From: Sinohyriopsis cumingii
Lineage: Eukaryota; Mollusca; Bivalvia; Unionida; Unionidae
Length of the DNA stretch: 64,000 bases
Reading direction: 5' to 3'
NCBI GenBank assembly: GCA_028554795.2
Contig: CM068839.1
Location: forward strand, 18,180,043 to 18,244,042
The notes beneath the pieces are model-generated. The model was not told the origin of the DNA, ran no database searches, and saw only the letters and a program-made list of their open reading frames with translations. This document shows, in pieces, positions 62,832 through 64,000 of this stretch (position 1 is the first letter of the stretch; every line of letters begins with the position of its first letter). Both the position numbers and the translations under genes were made by a program.

Positions 62832-64000
62832 GTAGGTTTCAATATTTGTACTTCTCTGAAGTTTACCACCTCTTTTCAACATGAGACCGAAAATATGTTG
62901 TTGTAACGTACGACTATAAAGATCAAGGAAGTCCCGAATATTTTTGTAGCTTTGGTGTCCTTCAGATCTCTTTCGCTGCACGTTTACAAGTTATAACTGA
63001 TATCCAGTTTTTCAAATAAACCTTTCGTTGAAAATATGGCATATTTCAGCTACATTTAAAGCGTTTTGATAAAAAAACATAATATTTTCGTTAGAAAATA
63101 TTGCATTCAAGGCCGTGAAGACACCGTTGATAAGAAGATAAAATTGGATTGATTATCTCTTTAGTTTAATGTACTGCAGCTGTCTGAAAATGAACTGTTA
63201 AACGCTTGAGTAACGTCTGGTTTTTCGTTGGCATGTCAATCTTATGTCATCATAAACAAATCGTCGCAGATGTCGTGATATTCTGTTCTACGCCATTTGA
63301 AAGTATAAATCGGCTTCTTAAGATGGTGTTTGGAATGTGAACTGACGGTAGACATTTGTTATCTGAACTCATCCTGAAACAGGGTAACATTCCAAACTGA
63401 CATTCGAACAGACGGGAATTAAAGTAGACTAGGTCTCATTAAAAGAAATTGGCATTTTAAAAAATTGAAGCAGCTATTGTAAAGCATTTTCAGAAGAAGT
63501 TCAATCATTACTGGACTAAACTGTAGTAAAATTTATACTTTTGTATATTTAATAAAAAGTATTTTAACCACTCTTTACATAATTTTAAGTCAGATTTTTT
63601 AACGGAGTCGAGTGTTGTGTACAATTGTAAAACTTAATACTGCAATTCTCTGAAAACGTGCGCAGATAATTAAGTCAAATGTTTGGTCAAAGCTAACCAC
63701 TGCCTCACGTTTATTTTTACTGTTTTAGAAAGGGATTTCAACTTAAAATATAATGGTAAATATTAGATTGCAATGCGATACGGTCATTTTGTTAAACATA
63801 ATGCACAGTTTTTAACCCCTATTACGGAATGTAGATGTGAAACTATGACACCGTTTCCAGCATTCATTCTAATCCAATGCGATTTAAATAGATTACAATG
63901 GTAAAGTTATTTCTTCAGAAAAGATAGTTATTTTATGTTGAGGAAAAAAACAGTTACGAAGCTGGCTGATGACCAATCTGTCGGACTTAAAAAAAGCGAA
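62832..64000 (+). other. Intron after CCP5, running out of the window
   Basis: Paralogue of 52947-54113. The alignment predicts the next acidic exon to start at about position 64040, just beyond the window, so the array continues to the right. Confidence 0.75.

Larger units (their letters stand above)
8747..64000 (+). other. Gene model: secreted LDLa-CCP-acidic-repeat protein (gene or cluster), 3' end outside window
   Basis: Seen: a signal-peptide exon, one LDLa exon, five CCP (sushi) exons of 201 bp and twelve acidic exons of 207 bp, all on the + strand. Each internal exon follows an AG and precedes a GT, and each starts and ends in phase 1. Order: SP, LDLa, CCP1, acidic 1-9, CCP2, acidic 10 (in-frame TAA), CCP3, acidic 11, CCP4, acidic 12 (in-frame TAA), CCP5. 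LDLa and CCP modules are typical of secreted or cell-surface binding proteins, including complement-like factors. Inferred: if all exons from SP to acidic 10 were spliced, the product would be a secreted protein of roughly 870 residues. Alternatives: the acidic exons are mutually exclusive or alternative last exons, giving products of about 200 residues; or the 3' units belong to separate genes whose first exons have been lost or not recognised. Only one signal-peptide exon was found. Confidence 0.6.

Overview
This window reads as AT-rich nuclear DNA of an animal, most likely a mollusc. It has no operons or dense ORFs. Short exons are separated by kilobase introns with GT..AG ends. It carries a tRNA-derived SINE whose 3' half resembles SINEs common in bivalves and gastropods, a decayed Polinton/Maverick DNA transposon and a decayed LINE. 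The species cannot be named from the sequence alone.

Layout. 1-8.6 kb: non-coding sequence with a 3-kb minisatellite of about 68 copies of a 44-bp unit, GA microsatellites, a purine-rich tract and a possible retroelement tail. 8.67-64 kb: what appears to be one + strand gene, or a cluster of tandemly duplicated parts of one, for a secreted modular protein. A TATA-like box and a signal-peptide exon (8747-8786) are followed by an 8.4-kb intron that holds the Polinton fossil (about 10.7-15.8 kb) and the SINE (16344-16597). Then come an LDL-receptor class A exon (17223-17342) and a CCP/sushi exon (19351-19551).

19.8-49.8 kb: a tandem array of 3.62-3.63-kb units. Each contains one 207-bp exon encoding a 69-residue acidic, Ser/Thr/Asp-rich, probably disordered segment; nine copies lie in the array. 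49.8-64 kb: older, longer units in which CCP and acidic exons alternate (CCP at 50.8, 52.7, 58.5 and 62.6 kb; acidic at 51.5, 54.2 and 61.4 kb). The window ends about 40 bp before the expected start of another acidic exon.

Every internal exon is in phase 1-1 and a multiple of three, so any exon can be joined to, skipped past or duplicated next to any other without breaking frame. Between diverged copies, the first 19 residues of the acidic cassette show only synonymous change, while residues 20-62 change almost only non-synonymously and faster than nearby intron. Together with the LDLa and CCP domains, this suggests a rapidly diversifying extracellular recognition protein such as an immune or gamete protein. 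That function is inference. Two points need transcripts: whether the acidic exons are internal cassettes or alternative last exons, and whether the near-identical units are real or assembly artefacts.
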